From Anaerolineae bacterium (GTDB taxonomy: Bacteria > Chloroflexota > Anaerolineae > 4572-78 > J111), in contig JAJVIM010000001.1 of assembly GCA_022071955.1 (NCBI GenBank), positions 62,001 to 126,000 on the forward strand: DNA of 64,000 nucleotides, written 5' to 3'. Positions within the stretch are counted from its first letter, which is position 1. Each line of letters starts with the position of its first letter. The position numbers and the translations under genes were made by a program. A model generated the notes under the pieces. The model was not told the DNA's origin. It did not search any database and saw only the letters and a program-made list of their open reading frames with translations. Below are positions 1 through 7,498 of this stretch, piece after piece.

Positions 1-417
1 GCGAGAAAAAGTGCCCACTCGTTTGTTGGCGACGAGGCTCAGCCCCACCTGTTCCAGCAGCGTTTCGATGCGCTCGTTGGCCTCCGCCCGGCGCAGGCTG
101 TTGAGCCGGGCAATGTAGGCCAGGTTTTCGCGGGCCGTCATGCCATCGTAAAAGCCAACCTGATCGGGCAGGTACCCCACGCGAGCCTTTACTTTGAGCG
201 GCTGGCGCGAGGGGTCCATGCCCAGCACCTGCACCGTGCCGGCGCTCACTTCCGTGAGGCCCAGCAGCATCAAAATAGTGGTGGTTTTGCCGGCGCCGTT
301 TGGCCCCAGCAGGCCAAAGACCTCGCCCTGCCGCACGGTTAAATTCAGATTATCGACGGCTACCAGGTTGCCGTAACGTTTGGTTAGATTTTTGGTTTGC
401 AGCACAATGTTGTTCAC
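1..417 (-). CDS. ABC transporter ATP-binding protein (partial)
   Basis: N-terminal 139 residues of an ABC ATPase; the rest lies beyond the left edge. The start is GTG at 417, with an AAGGAGG-like Shine-Dalgarno sequence just upstream (around 422-428), which decides the start. The Walker A motif GPNGAGKTT is at about residues 38-46, and a Q-loop region ([18 protein letters not shown]) follows near residue 83. This arrangement is typical of the ABC-2 type, CcmA-like ATPases that energise drug or polymer export or membrane-protein sorting. The gene begins only about 20 bases after the stop of the NEW3-domain protein, so the two are almost surely co-transcribed. A permease would be expected next, outside the window. 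The signature motif and Walker B are not visible because of the truncation. Family assignment is firm; the substrate is unknown. Confidence 0.93.
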   Translation of the reverse strand, partial: MNNIVLQTKNLTKRYGNLVAVDNLNLTVRQGEVFGLLGPNGAGKTTTILMLLGLTEVSAGTVQVLGMDPSRQPLKVKARVGYLPDQVGFYDGMTARENLAYIARLNSLRRAEANERIETLLEQVGLSLVANKRVGTFSR

Positions 418-440
418 TGCTGCCTCCTTGTCGCTATCAT

Positions 441-1622
441 TTAGCGGCGGCCAAAGCGCATAACGGCCAACCCCACCACTACCACCGCCACGGCAATCAA
501 GCCGATGCCAACCATCCCCCACAGGGTAGAGGTCAACACGGTGATGCGAAAATCGGCGGATTTACTGGGGCCATCCTGCGGCTGGGCGCGAACGGTTACC
601 ACGTAGTCACCGGCAATGGCCTGGTCCGATGGCTGAACGTTGGCCGTAACTTCTATTTGCTGGCCGGCCGGCACTTCCGGGATTTGCTTGGGGTTAAAGT
701 CAACTTTCCAGCCGCTGGGTTGATTGGCATTCAGCTCGATGTTTTGAGCCGGGGCGGAGCCGTTATTTTGCACCACCAGTTTTAACGGCGTTGTCTGGCC
801 AATGTAGGCTTCGCCAGATAGCCGCCCGTCCGGCGCAGTTACGCTCAAATCCGGCTGGCCGGTCACTTCGGCCACCAGACTGGCGTCGGCCTGTACCGAG
901 CCACCCTGAGCCGTAACTTTGATGGGGTACTGGCCGGCCGACATATCGGGGAAAACTTTTACGTCGATGCTCAGCCGTTTTGACTCGTTGGCCGCCACGG
1001 GAATGTTGGTAACATCCTGCCCGCTGAGTTTGAAATCGGCCTGCAAGCCGGATACCGTTTCGGCGGTCAAATTCACCGACAAATCTTCGTCACCTTCATT
1101 TTTAAGGGTGGCGTTGTAATGAAAGGTAGAGTTGGGCGCGCCTTTCAGCGTTGGCAGGTCAACCTGAAATTTCAGGCTGGGGGGCAGCTTTTCTTTGATA
1201 ACCAGTTCGATGGGCAGTTGGGCGGTACTGCTGTCGCCTTTGGCCAGCACCGAAAATTTGTAGGTGCCGGGGGTCACATCGGCCGGTGGATTCACCCGCA
1301 GATCAACTTTGGTGTCGTTTTCCGGCTCAACATAGGCCGATTCAACCACCCGGCCGCCGCCACGAAAATCGGCGGACCAGCCATCGGGCAAATCCTGAAT
1401 AACCAGCCGGGCAATTTGGGGGTCGGAGGGGGTACGGAGAACCAGCCCAAAAGTTACGCTTTCGCCAATGGCAACTTCCTGGGCGGGGTAGTTGGTGAAC
1501 AGGGCCAAATTTTGGGCAGTCACTTGTTGCTGGCCGGTATCGGCCAGCGCTGGCGAGACACTGACGGTAGTAATTAACAGCACCAAAACAAATAACAAGA
1601 ATAGAGTTGAACTGCGTCGCAT
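441..1622 (-). CDS. NEW3-domain secreted membrane-anchored protein
   Basis: 393 residues. A signal peptide (residues 1-27, ending SPALA) is followed by an extracytoplasmic region of three to four Ig-like beta-sandwich repeats. These include recurring phrases such as 'PPGTYKF / [10 protein letters not shown] / [10 protein letters not shown]' that mark NPCBM-associated NEW3 domains (COG1470). A single C-terminal transmembrane helix at about 364-388 and a short basic tail (RFGRR) anchor it. In Chloroflexota and archaea such proteins often precede ABC-2 exporter genes. Here the downstream ABC ATPase starts within about 20 bases, suggesting the protein is the extracellular part of, or cargo for, that transporter. 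Its molecular role is not known; the domain and topology assignment is what the sequence supports. Confidence 0.85.
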   Translation of the reverse strand: MRRSSTLFLLFVLVLLITTVSVSPALADTGQQQVTAQNLALFTNYPAQEVAIGESVTFGLVLRTPSDPQIARLVIQDLPDGWSADFRGGGRVVESAYVEPENDTKVDLRVNPPADVTPGTYKFSVLAKGDSSTAQLPIELVIKEKLPPSLKFQVDLPTLKGAPNSTFHYNATLKNEGDEDLSVNLTAETVSGLQADFKLSGQDVTNIPVAANESKRLSIDVKVFPDMSAGQYPIKVTAQGGSVQADASLVAEVTGQPDLSVTAPDGRLSGEAYIGQTTPLKLVVQNNGSAPAQNIELNANQPSGWKVDFNPKQIPEVPAGQQIEVTANVQPSDQAIAGDYVVTVRAQPQDGPSKSADFRITVLTSTLWGMVGIGLIAVAVVVVGLAVMRFGRR

Positions 1623-1934
1623 GGGTTGCCTCCAAAATTATAAATATTGATTGTGTGGCCGGTTACAAAAAGATGATTCGTGGCGCGGCGAGCACTGCAC
1701 CATCTTTTTGGCTGAAAATATTAAAACGATAACGAATAATTGACGGGCTGGGGATAATTCATACCGTGTCCTTTTCATCACAAGTTTCATCCTAAATTAT
1801 ATGGCCTGGCGAGACAGGTGTCTTTAAGAGAAGCTTAAACAGACTTTAAGAGTATCTAAAGCGTTTTTTCGCCACAATCCGGCCAGTTGCGCTAAAATAT
1901 CCGGGTAAAATCAATCGCAAAAAGGAGAGTTTAT
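1623..1934. promoter_or_regulatory. Divergent intergenic region with 11-bp-spaced direct repeats
   Basis: AT-rich spacer between the divergent NEW3/ABC operon and the 6-phosphogluconate dehydrogenase gene. It contains four consecutive 11-bp units at 1821-1831, 1832-1842, 1843-1853 and 1854-1864. Units 1 and 3 share CTTTAAGAG exactly, while 2 (GCTTAAACA) and 4 (TCTAAAGCG) are looser. Tandem sites with an 11-bp period are the usual target layout of OmpR/PhoB-family response regulators, so this may be an operator; the regulator is unknown. No convincing sigma-70 promoter could be fixed for either gene. An AAAGGAGAG Shine-Dalgarno sequence at about 1921-1929 precedes the gnd start. Confidence 0.45.
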
Positions 1935-2840
1935 ATGCAATTGGCAATGGTTGGGCTGGGAAAAATGGGCGCAAATATGGTGACCCGGCTGCTCAAAGGT
2001 GGGCATCAACTGGTGGTGTATGATCTTAATGAGAGCGCTATTCAGGCAGCGGAGCAACAGGGCGCAGCCGGTGCGCGCACGCTGGCCGAACTGGCCGGGC
2101 GGCTGGCCGCGCCGCGGGCGGTTTGGGTGATGGTGCCCTCCGGCAGCGCCACCGAACAGACCATCGAGCAACTGGCCGGGGTGCTATCCCCCGGCGATGT
2201 GATCATCGATGGCGGCAACAGCTACTACAAAGATTCGGTGCGGCGGGCGGCAACGCTGAAAGAGAGGGGGCTGAATTTTGTGGATGTCGGCACCAGCGGC
2301 GGGGTGTGGGGCGTAACGCAGGGTTACAGTATGATGGTCGGCGGGGAGGCGGCGGTGGTTACCGGCTTCAACTCCATTTTTGAGACGCTGGCCCCCGCGC
2401 CGGATACCGGCTGGGGGCACGTTGGCCCCAACGGCGCCGGCCATTTTGTAAAGATGGTCCACAACGGGATTGAATATGGTTTGATGCAGGCGTACGCCGA
2501 AGGCTACGAACTGATGCAGCAAAAAACCGAGTTTGACCTGGATTTGCACCAGATTTCTGAAATCTGGCGGCACGGCAGTGTGGTGCGCTCGTGGCTGCTG
2601 GATTTGATCAGCAAAGCGCTGGCTGAAAACGCCACGCTGGAGGGTATTGCCGCCTATGTGCCGGACTCCGGCGAGGGGCGCTGGACCGTGGCTGAAGCCA
2701 TCGATCTGGGCTGCGCCATTCCGGTGATCAGCATTGCCTTGCAGCGGCGCTTTATCTCGCGGCAGCAGGCCCCCTTTGCCGATAAACTTTTAGCGGCCAT
2801 GCGCCAGCAGTTTGGCGGTCACGCGGTTAAAAAAGAATAG
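1935..2840 (+). CDS. gnd: 6-phosphogluconate dehydrogenase, decarboxylating (short NAD-type)
   Basis: 301 residues, the length of the short GndA/YqeC-type enzyme rather than the roughly 470-residue form. It oxidatively decarboxylates 6-phosphogluconate to ribulose 5-phosphate in the oxidative pentose phosphate pathway. The Rossmann motif VGLGKMGANM is at residues 6-15. Asp30 at the end of the second strand (VVYDLNE) suggests NAD rather than NADP. The substrate-binding stretch SGGVWG is at 121-126, and the catalytic Lys173 and Asn177 lie in GHFVKMVHN. The start ATG has a strong Shine-Dalgarno sequence 6-8 bases upstream. The gene stands alone and is followed by a GC-rich hairpin. Cofactor preference is inferred from one residue; the family assignment is secure. 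Confidence 0.93.
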   Translation: MQLAMVGLGKMGANMVTRLLKGGHQLVVYDLNESAIQAAEQQGAAGARTLAELAGRLAAPRAVWVMVPSGSATEQTIEQLAGVLSPGDVIIDGGNSYYKDSVRRAATLKERGLNFVDVGTSGGVWGVTQGYSMMVGGEAAVVTGFNSIFETLAPAPDTGWGHVGPNGAGHFVKMVHNGIEYGLMQAYAEGYELMQQKTEFDLDLHQISEIWRHGSVVRSWLLDLISKALAENATLEGIAAYVPDSGEGRWTVAEAIDLGCAIPVISIALQRRFISRQQAPFADKLLAAMRQQFGGHAVKKE

Positions 2841-2902
2841 TCCACTTCCCACATATATCACGCGAAAGTGCCCTTAAATTTTTAGGCGGGGTAAATGATT
2901 TA

Positions 2903-2941
2903 GCGGGGAGACCGGGCGGCGCAGCCGTCCGGTCTCCCCGC
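2903..2941. terminator. GC-rich hairpin between convergent genes
   Basis: Perfect 13-bp stem: GCGGGGAGACCGG at 2903-2915 pairs with 2929-2941 around a 13-base loop. It lies between the convergent ends of gnd and the aldo-keto reductase gene, where a bidirectional terminator would be expected. There is no clear U-tract on either strand, so intrinsic termination is inferred from position and stem strength. It is followed at 2949-2980 by a C-rich/G-rich 'CCCCCTTCCC...GGGAAGGGGG' stretch of the kind also found at 10151-10175 and 17751-17879. Confidence 0.5.
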
Positions 2942-2996
2942 TTCCAGAAACCCCCTTCCCTGGGGAAGGGGGTAGGGGGATGGGGTAAATGCCGGG

Positions 2997-3986
2997 CTAA
3001 GCCAGGATTTCCTCAATAGTTTGCAGCTCTTCGGTGGAGAAGCTCAGGTTATCGAGCGCGGCCACCGCCTCTTCAATTTGGCGCACTTTGCTGGCGCCAA
3101 TCAACGCCGAGGTCATCCCCGGGTGGCGCAGCACCCATGCAATCGCCAACTGGGCCATCGATTGGCCGCGGGCCTGGGCCAACTCGTTGAGGCGGCGCAC
3201 TTTTTCCAGCCGCTGTGGTGAAACTTTGTCACCCCAGTGGAGTTTATCGTACTTGGCTCCCCGCGAATCTTCGGGGACGCCGCCCAGATATTTGCTGGTA
3301 AGAATACCCTGGGCCAGCGGCGAAAACGAAATGCAGCCGATGCCTTCGTCATCCAGCGCCTGGAGCAGGCCATCCTCAATCCAGCGGTCAAACATATTGT
3401 AGCGCGGCTGGTGAATGAGGCAGGGGGTGCCCAGGCTGCGCAAAATAGCGGCGGCCTGCCGGGTTTGCTCCGGGCTGTAGGTAGAAATACCAACGTACAG
3501 CGCCCGGCCGCTGCGGACAATGGTGTCCAGCGCGCCCATTGTTTCTTCCAGCGGGGTGTTGGGGTCGGGCCGGTGGCTGTAAAAAATATCAACGTAATCC
3601 AGCCCCATCCGTTTAAGGCTTTGGTCAAGGCTGGCTACCAGATATTTGCGTGAACCCCACTCACCGTAGGGGCCGGGCCACATCAAGTAACCGGCTTTGC
3701 TGGAAATGACCAGCTCGTCGCGGTAGGGCCGAAAATCCTGGGCGAACAGCCGGCCAAAATTTTCTTCGGCCGAGCCGGGCGGCGGGCCGTAGTTATTGGC
3801 CAGATCAAAGTGAGTGATGCCCAGGTCAAAAGCGCGGCGCAGCATGGCCCGCTGGTTTTCCAGCGGATCGACGCCGCCAAAGTTGTACCATAAGCCCAGC
3901 GAAATGGCCGGTAGCTGTAACCCGCTGCGGCCGGTGCGCCGGTAGGTCATCGAATCGTAGCGGGTTTCTGCGGGTAAGTAAGTCAT
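2997..3986 (-). CDS. Aldo-keto reductase, YghZ/Gpr-like (L-glyceraldehyde 3-phosphate reductase)
   Basis: 329 residues, full length for the AKR14 (YghZ) group of NADPH-dependent aldo-keto reductases. The sequence strongly resembles E. coli YghZ: YRRTGRSGLQLPAISLGLW near the start, the catalytic-site regions ITHFDLANNYGPPPGSAEENFG (Asp and Tyr) and ISSKAGYLMWPGPYGEWGS (Lys), then a His-containing FYSHRPDPNTP. The C-terminal NADP-binding segment ALIGASKVRQIEEAV is present. Known members reduce L-glyceraldehyde 3-phosphate and other aldehydes in detoxification. The ATG start has AAGGAG upstream, and directly ahead of that is one copy of the dispersed TCCTGA repeat. It appears monocistronic. Confidence 0.9.
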   Translation of the reverse strand: MTYLPAETRYDSMTYRRTGRSGLQLPAISLGLWYNFGGVDPLENQRAMLRRAFDLGITHFDLANNYGPPPGSAEENFGRLFAQDFRPYRDELVISSKAGYLMWPGPYGEWGSRKYLVASLDQSLKRMGLDYVDIFYSHRPDPNTPLEETMGALDTIVRSGRALYVGISTYSPEQTRQAAAILRSLGTPCLIHQPRYNMFDRWIEDGLLQALDDEGIGCISFSPLAQGILTSKYLGGVPEDSRGAKYDKLHWGDKVSPQRLEKVRRLNELAQARGQSMAQLAIAWVLRHPGMTSALIGASKVRQIEEAVAALDNLSFSTEELQTIEEILA

Positions 3987-4000
3987 AACAATCTCCTTGT

Positions 4001-4050
4001 AAAAATAGGATTCAGGAGTCGGGGGTCAGGAATTAGGAGTTAGGGGATTC
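4001..4050 (-). repeat. Dispersed TCCTGA leader repeat, copy 1
   Basis: Read on the minus strand it is a run of 7-base units of the TCCTGAN type ('CCTAACTCCTAATTCCTG... GACTCCTGAATCCTA'). It ends just before the AAGGAG Shine-Dalgarno sequence of the aldo-keto reductase gene. Near-identical blocks sit in the same position before the genes at 6629, 25379 and 38876. The last TCCTA unit can pair with the adjacent AAGGAG, giving a small hairpin over the ribosome-binding site; see findings. Confidence 0.8.
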
Positions 4051-4091
4051 TTGCTCCGACTCTAAAAAATTGTGACCGAAGTCAAAACAGG

Positions 4092-4132
4092 CGAATTGCG
4101 AATGCAGGGGCGCTTCACGAAGCGCCCCTGCG
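4092..4132. repeat. Palindromic GGGGCGCTTC intergenic repeat, copy A
   Basis: Perfect 12-bp stem CAGGGGCGCTTC (4105-4116) / 4119-4130 flanked on the left by GCGAATTGCGAATG. The same hairpin with the same flank, in inverse orientation, occurs at 6384-6420, and a third perfect palindrome is at 25113-25138. It lies just downstream of the GT2 gene and could serve as its terminator, but there is no U-tract. Its recurrence shows it is a member of a dispersed repeat family. Confidence 0.75.
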
Positions 4133-4167
4133 GTATTTTCATTGCGCGTTGTTGTTCAGCTCAGGTT

Positions 4168-5160
4168 TTACTGCTCAAGGGGCAGTGGGCGGCTGTCTGG
4201 TTCGACAGCCTCAGTGAGGGGCGGCTTGTCAAAGCCCACCGCCTCGTTGACCACGTACAGCGGCCGGCCGCGCACTTCATCGTAAATGCGGCCCAGATAT
4301 TCGCCAATAATGCCCAGCGAAATAAGCTGGATGCTGCCCAAAAATAGCACCATCACCAGGGTAGTGGCCTGGCCGGCAAAGGCCTGCCCGCCGGACAAAC
4401 GGGCGATGATGGCCCCAATGATGAACAGCACGCTCAACCCGGCAATGGCAAAGCCCATAAACGTGGCCAGTTGCAGCGGAAAAATGCTGAAACCCGTAAT
4501 GGCGGTGATGGCAAAGCGCACCATTTTGCGCAGCGGATATTTGGTTTCGCCGGCAAAACGCTCGTCACGCACATAATAAACGCCGGTTTGTTTAAAGCCT
4601 ACCCAACTGGTCATGCCGCGGATAAAGCGATGGTGCTCTTTCATCGCCTTCATCTGCTCCACCACCTGGCGATCCATCAGCCTGAAATCGCCGGTATCCA
4701 GCGGAATATCAACATCTGTGATCCGGTAGATAATCCGGTAAAAGAGCTTGGCCGTGAACAGCTTGAACCACGTTTCGCCTTTGCGCTCTTTGCGCACGGC
4801 AAAAACCACTTTGTACCCTTCTTTCCATTTCTGGATCATTTCCAGAATCAACTCCGGCGGATCTTGCAGGTCGGAGTCAATTAAAATTACGGCGTCGCCC
4901 TGAGCATAATCCATGCCGGCGGTAACGGCCAGTTGGTGGCCAAAATTGCGGGCAAAATCGATGAAATGGACGCGCGGGTCGGCCTCGTGAATCTGGCGCA
5001 TAATTTCCGGCGTCCGGTCGCGGCTGCCGTCGTTAATTAGCACCAGTTCCCACGGCTCGGCGGTTTGCTCCATCACCTCCGTAATACGCCGGTAGAGTTC
5101 GGGTAGGTTCCCTTCTTCGTTCCAACACGGGGCTACAATTGAGTAGCGGATGTCTCCCAT
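4168..5160 (-). CDS. Polyprenyl-phosphate glycosyltransferase (GT2, GtrB/DPM-like)
   Basis: 330 residues, matching the bactoprenol glucosyltransferase (GtrB/YfdH/YkcC) family. It transfers a hexose from a nucleotide sugar to polyprenyl phosphate on the inner face of the membrane, making a lipid-linked donor for GT-C enzymes. The GT-A core (1-220) shows [28 protein letters not shown], the metal-binding [10 protein letters not shown] (Asp95, Asp97, Asp100) and a TSWVGFKQ segment. Two long C-terminal membrane helices at about 235-262 and 272-295 end in the typical [19 protein letters not shown]. It stands alone between the aldo-keto reductase and the divergent M42 peptidase. The sugar is unknown. 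DUF2079-type and GT39-like membrane proteins elsewhere in the window are plausible users of its product. Confidence 0.92.
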   Translation of the reverse strand: MGDIRYSIVAPCWNEEGNLPELYRRITEVMEQTAEPWELVLINDGSRDRTPEIMRQIHEADPRVHFIDFARNFGHQLAVTAGMDYAQGDAVILIDSDLQDPPELILEMIQKWKEGYKVVFAVRKERKGETWFKLFTAKLFYRIIYRITDVDIPLDTGDFRLMDRQVVEQMKAMKEHHRFIRGMTSWVGFKQTGVYYVRDERFAGETKYPLRKMVRFAITAITGFSIFPLQLATFMGFAIAGLSVLFIIGAIIARLSGGQAFAGQATTLVMVLFLGSIQLISLGIIGEYLGRIYDEVRGRPLYVVNEAVGFDKPPLTEAVEPDSRPLPLEQ

Positions 5161-5298
5161 TTAAAGTGGCTCCCTTTGAGAGTTTGCTTGAACCATTATA
5201 GCGCAAAGTGGGCCGTTTGCGTACTTGGTTCTCTCCAAATTTTTATTTTTGTCATTTGCTCTCACTGCGCCTATAATCCGCCAGTGTGAGCAACCAAA

Positions 5299-6366
5299 AT
5301 GACTGAAAATTCCACCCTGTCTCTCATTAAACGGTTGTCTGTGGCCATCGGCGTTACCGGCTACAGCGGCGATAACAACATTCACCAGGCCGTCGCTGGC
5401 GAGTTTGCCTCCATTGCCGATCGGGTTGAGCACGACCGGCTGGGCAGCGTGGTGGGCGTCAAGTTCGGCGAGCAGCCCGGCCCGGAGCGCCGCAAAATTA
5501 TGCTGGCCGCTCATCTGGATGAATTGGGCGCGGTTGTGACCAAAATCGACCGCGGTTTTTTGCGGTTTACCCGTTACGGCGGTTTGGACAACCGGGTGCT
5601 GATGGGGCAGGAGGTAATTGTTCACGGCCGGCGTAACCTGCCGGGGGTGATCGGCTCCATTCCGCCCCACTTTGCCGTGCCCGGCCACGATACCAGCGCC
5701 ATCGATCCGCAGGAACTGCTCATCGATATTGGGCTGCCGCCCGCCGATGTAGCCCGGCAGGTGCAGCCCGGCGATCTGATTTCCTTTTATCGCGAACCGG
5801 CCGAATTGCAGAATGATCTGATTTCCGGCAAAGCAATGGACAACCGTTCGTCGGTTGCGGCGCTGGTGGTTTGCCTGCAAACGCTGCAAAACCTCAAACA
5901 TCAGTGGGACGTGTACGCCGTTGCCACCGCCACCGAGGAATGGGGCGGCGGGTATGTTGGCGCAATAACCCAGGCCAACGCCATTCGCCCCGATGCCGCC
6001 CTTGTGGTTGATGTTACTTTTGCCGATGTGGACGAAATAGAGGTGAAGCTGGACAAAGGGCCGGTTATCGCGCTGGGGCCGGGTAATCACCCCGTCATCC
6101 GCCAAAAGCTGGTTGATATTTGCCGCCAGCTCGAATTGACCTTTCAAAGCGAAATTATGCCCAGCGGCGCCGGCACCGACGCCTACGCCATCGAAGTGAG
6201 CCGCGAGGGCGTGCCGACGGTGCTGGTTTCGGTGCCCAGCCGCAACATGCACACCCCGGTCGAAATTGTGAGCGTGAAGGATGTGGAGCGCACCGGGCGG
6301 TTGCTGGCCCATTTTATCAGCAGCCTGACCGATATGTTCATTACCGAGCTTATTCCGGCAGATTAA
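5299..6366 (+). CDS. M42 family metallo-aminopeptidase
   Basis: 355 residues, the normal length for the M42 (glutamyl aminopeptidase / tetrahedral aminopeptidase) family of cytosolic dodecameric enzymes that finish peptide breakdown. The expected di-metal ligands are visible: His72 in AAHLDELG, bridging Asp181 in GKAMDNRSS, Glu213/Glu214 (general base and ligand) in ATEEWGGG, Asp238 in VVDVTFAD and His318 in RNMHTPVE. No signal peptide. The ATG start has no strong Shine-Dalgarno sequence, but the reading frame begins close to the family N-terminus (KRLSVAIGVTGYSGDN). Upstream is the divergent GT2 gene. Exact peptide specificity cannot be read from sequence; some homologues were annotated as endoglucanase M (CelM) in error. 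Confidence 0.92.
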   Translation: MTENSTLSLIKRLSVAIGVTGYSGDNNIHQAVAGEFASIADRVEHDRLGSVVGVKFGEQPGPERRKIMLAAHLDELGAVVTKIDRGFLRFTRYGGLDNRVLMGQEVIVHGRRNLPGVIGSIPPHFAVPGHDTSAIDPQELLIDIGLPPADVARQVQPGDLISFYREPAELQNDLISGKAMDNRSSVAALVVCLQTLQNLKHQWDVYAVATATEEWGGGYVGAITQANAIRPDAALVVDVTFADVDEIEVKLDKGPVIALGPGNHPVIRQKLVDICRQLELTFQSEIMPSGAGTDAYAIEVSREGVPTVLVSVPSRNMHTPVEIVSVKDVERTGRLLAHFISSLTDMFITELIPAD

Positions 6367-6383
6367 CAAAATATAAACCGGGC

Positions 6384-6615
6384 AGGGGCGCTTCACGAAG
6401 CGCCCTTACATTCGCAATTCGCTATTTTCACAGGAAATGGACTCAGCCTGCGGCAGCGCAACGATGAATGCCTGTCCCTAAAGGGATACCCTTGCGGTAT
6501 ACCTGGCACAGGTGAAAATTAACTTTTATCCGGTCGGGAGACCCTTCGCTTTGCTCAGGGTGACGCCATTGAACGCACCCTAATTCCTAACTCCTGAATC
6601 CTGAATCCTATTTTC
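6384..6615 (+). repeat. Composite intergenic repeat (hairpin + CTCAGGG block + TCCTGA leader), copy 2
   Basis: Fills most of the gap before the MTA phosphorylase gene. In order it holds the AGGGGCGCTTC/GAAGCGCCCTT hairpin (6384-6406) with TTCGCAATTCGC; an 'ATTAACTTTTATCCGG TCGGGAGACCCTTCGC' block (about 6518-6550); CTCAGGGTGACG (6555-6566); and the TCCTGA-type leader (6580-6611) ending at the gene's Shine-Dalgarno. The same modules in the same order occur at 25113-25363 before the LysM/propeller gene, so this is a repeated composite unit about 230-250 bp long. No gene was seen in it. Confidence 0.75.
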
Positions 6616-6628
6616 AAGGGAGACCAAC

Positions 6629-7498
6629 ATGAGCGACGTAAAAATTGGTGTTATCGGCGGCAGCGGCCTGTACAAAATGGACGGCCTGACCAACGTCGAA
6701 GAAATTTCTATTTCAACCCCGTTTGGCGACCCGTCTGACAATTTTATTGTGGGCACGCTGGAGGGGCAGCGGGTGGCTTTTTTGCCGCGCCACGGCCGCA
6801 AACACTCCATCAGCCCTACCGAGCTGAACAGCCGGGCCAACATCTGGGGCATGAAAAAGCTGGGCGTCAAATACATTATCGCCGCCAATGCCTGTGGCAG
6901 CCTGCGCGAAGATTACAGACCGCGCGACATCGTTATCCCGGACCAGTTGTTTGACCGCACCCGCTCCCGCGAGCTGACCTATTACCAGGGCGGCGTGGTT
7001 GTGCATATGAGCGTCGCCGAGCCGTTTGAGCCGGCCCTCTCCCAAATTTTGTACGACAGCGTCAAAGAAACCGGCGGCACGGTTCACATGGGCGGCAACT
7101 TCATCATCATCGAAGGGCCGCGCTTCAGCACCATCGGCGAAAGCCGGGTGTTCCGCCGCTGGGGCTGCGACATCATCGGCATGACTACCATCCCCGAAGC
7201 GTTTCTGGCCCGCGAGGCCGAAATTGCCTACGCTACAATGGCCCACATTACCGATTACGACGTGTGGCACCAATCTGAGGAGCCGGTCACGGTGGATGCC
7301 GTCATTGCCAATTTGCAGGCCAATGTCGATGTGGCCAAGCAGGCAATTCGCAACGCGGTCAAAAAACTGGCCGGCGCGCCCAACATGCCCAGCCACAGCG
7401 CCCTGTCCACGGCTATCATCAGCAGCCGTCACCGCGCCGATGTGCCCGCCGACACCTGGCACAAACTGGAGCTGTTTATTGCCAAGTATTACCAGTAA
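6629..7498 (+). CDS. mtnP: S-methyl-5'-thioadenosine phosphorylase
   Basis: 289 residues, full length for MTA phosphorylase, which splits methylthioadenosine with phosphate into adenine and 5-methylthioribose 1-phosphate (methionine salvage and polyamine-byproduct clearance). Diagnostic motifs: IGVIGGSGLY at the N-terminus, TPFGDPSDNF, FLPRHGRKHSISPTELNSR (phosphate and sugar site), AANACGSLRE, and EGPRFSTIGESR followed by IIGMTTIPEAFLAREAE. The ATG has GGGAGA upstream, directly after a TCCTGA leader repeat. The 3' end overlaps the likely TTG start of the following SEDS-fusion gene by 20 bases, so the two may be translationally coupled. The final ~25 residues (HRADVPADTWHKLELFIAKYYQ) match a complete enzyme, so the overlap is not a truncation. 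Confidence 0.95.
   Translation: MSDVKIGVIGGSGLYKMDGLTNVEEISISTPFGDPSDNFIVGTLEGQRVAFLPRHGRKHSISPTELNSRANIWGMKKLGVKYIIAANACGSLREDYRPRDIVIPDQLFDRTRSRELTYYQGGVVVHMSVAEPFEPALSQILYDSVKETGGTVHMGGNFIIIEGPRFSTIGESRVFRRWGCDIIGMTTIPEAFLAREAEIAYATMAHITDYDVWHQSEEPVTVDAVIANLQANVDVAKQAIRNAVKKLAGAPNMPSHSALSTAIISSRHRADVPADTWHKLELFIAKYYQ

Noticed and set aside
5161-6396. 411-codon minus-strand frame opposite the M42 peptidase gene
   Set aside because: His/Gly/Asn-rich composition with no domain; a typical antisense shadow of a GC-rich gene whose plus-strand product has all M42 metal ligands.
7224-7478. Upstream part of the long frame containing the SEDS fusion
   Set aside because: It lies inside mtnP in another frame, has no resemblance to SEDS proteins, and a TTG with GGAG upstream at 7479 gives a proper start.
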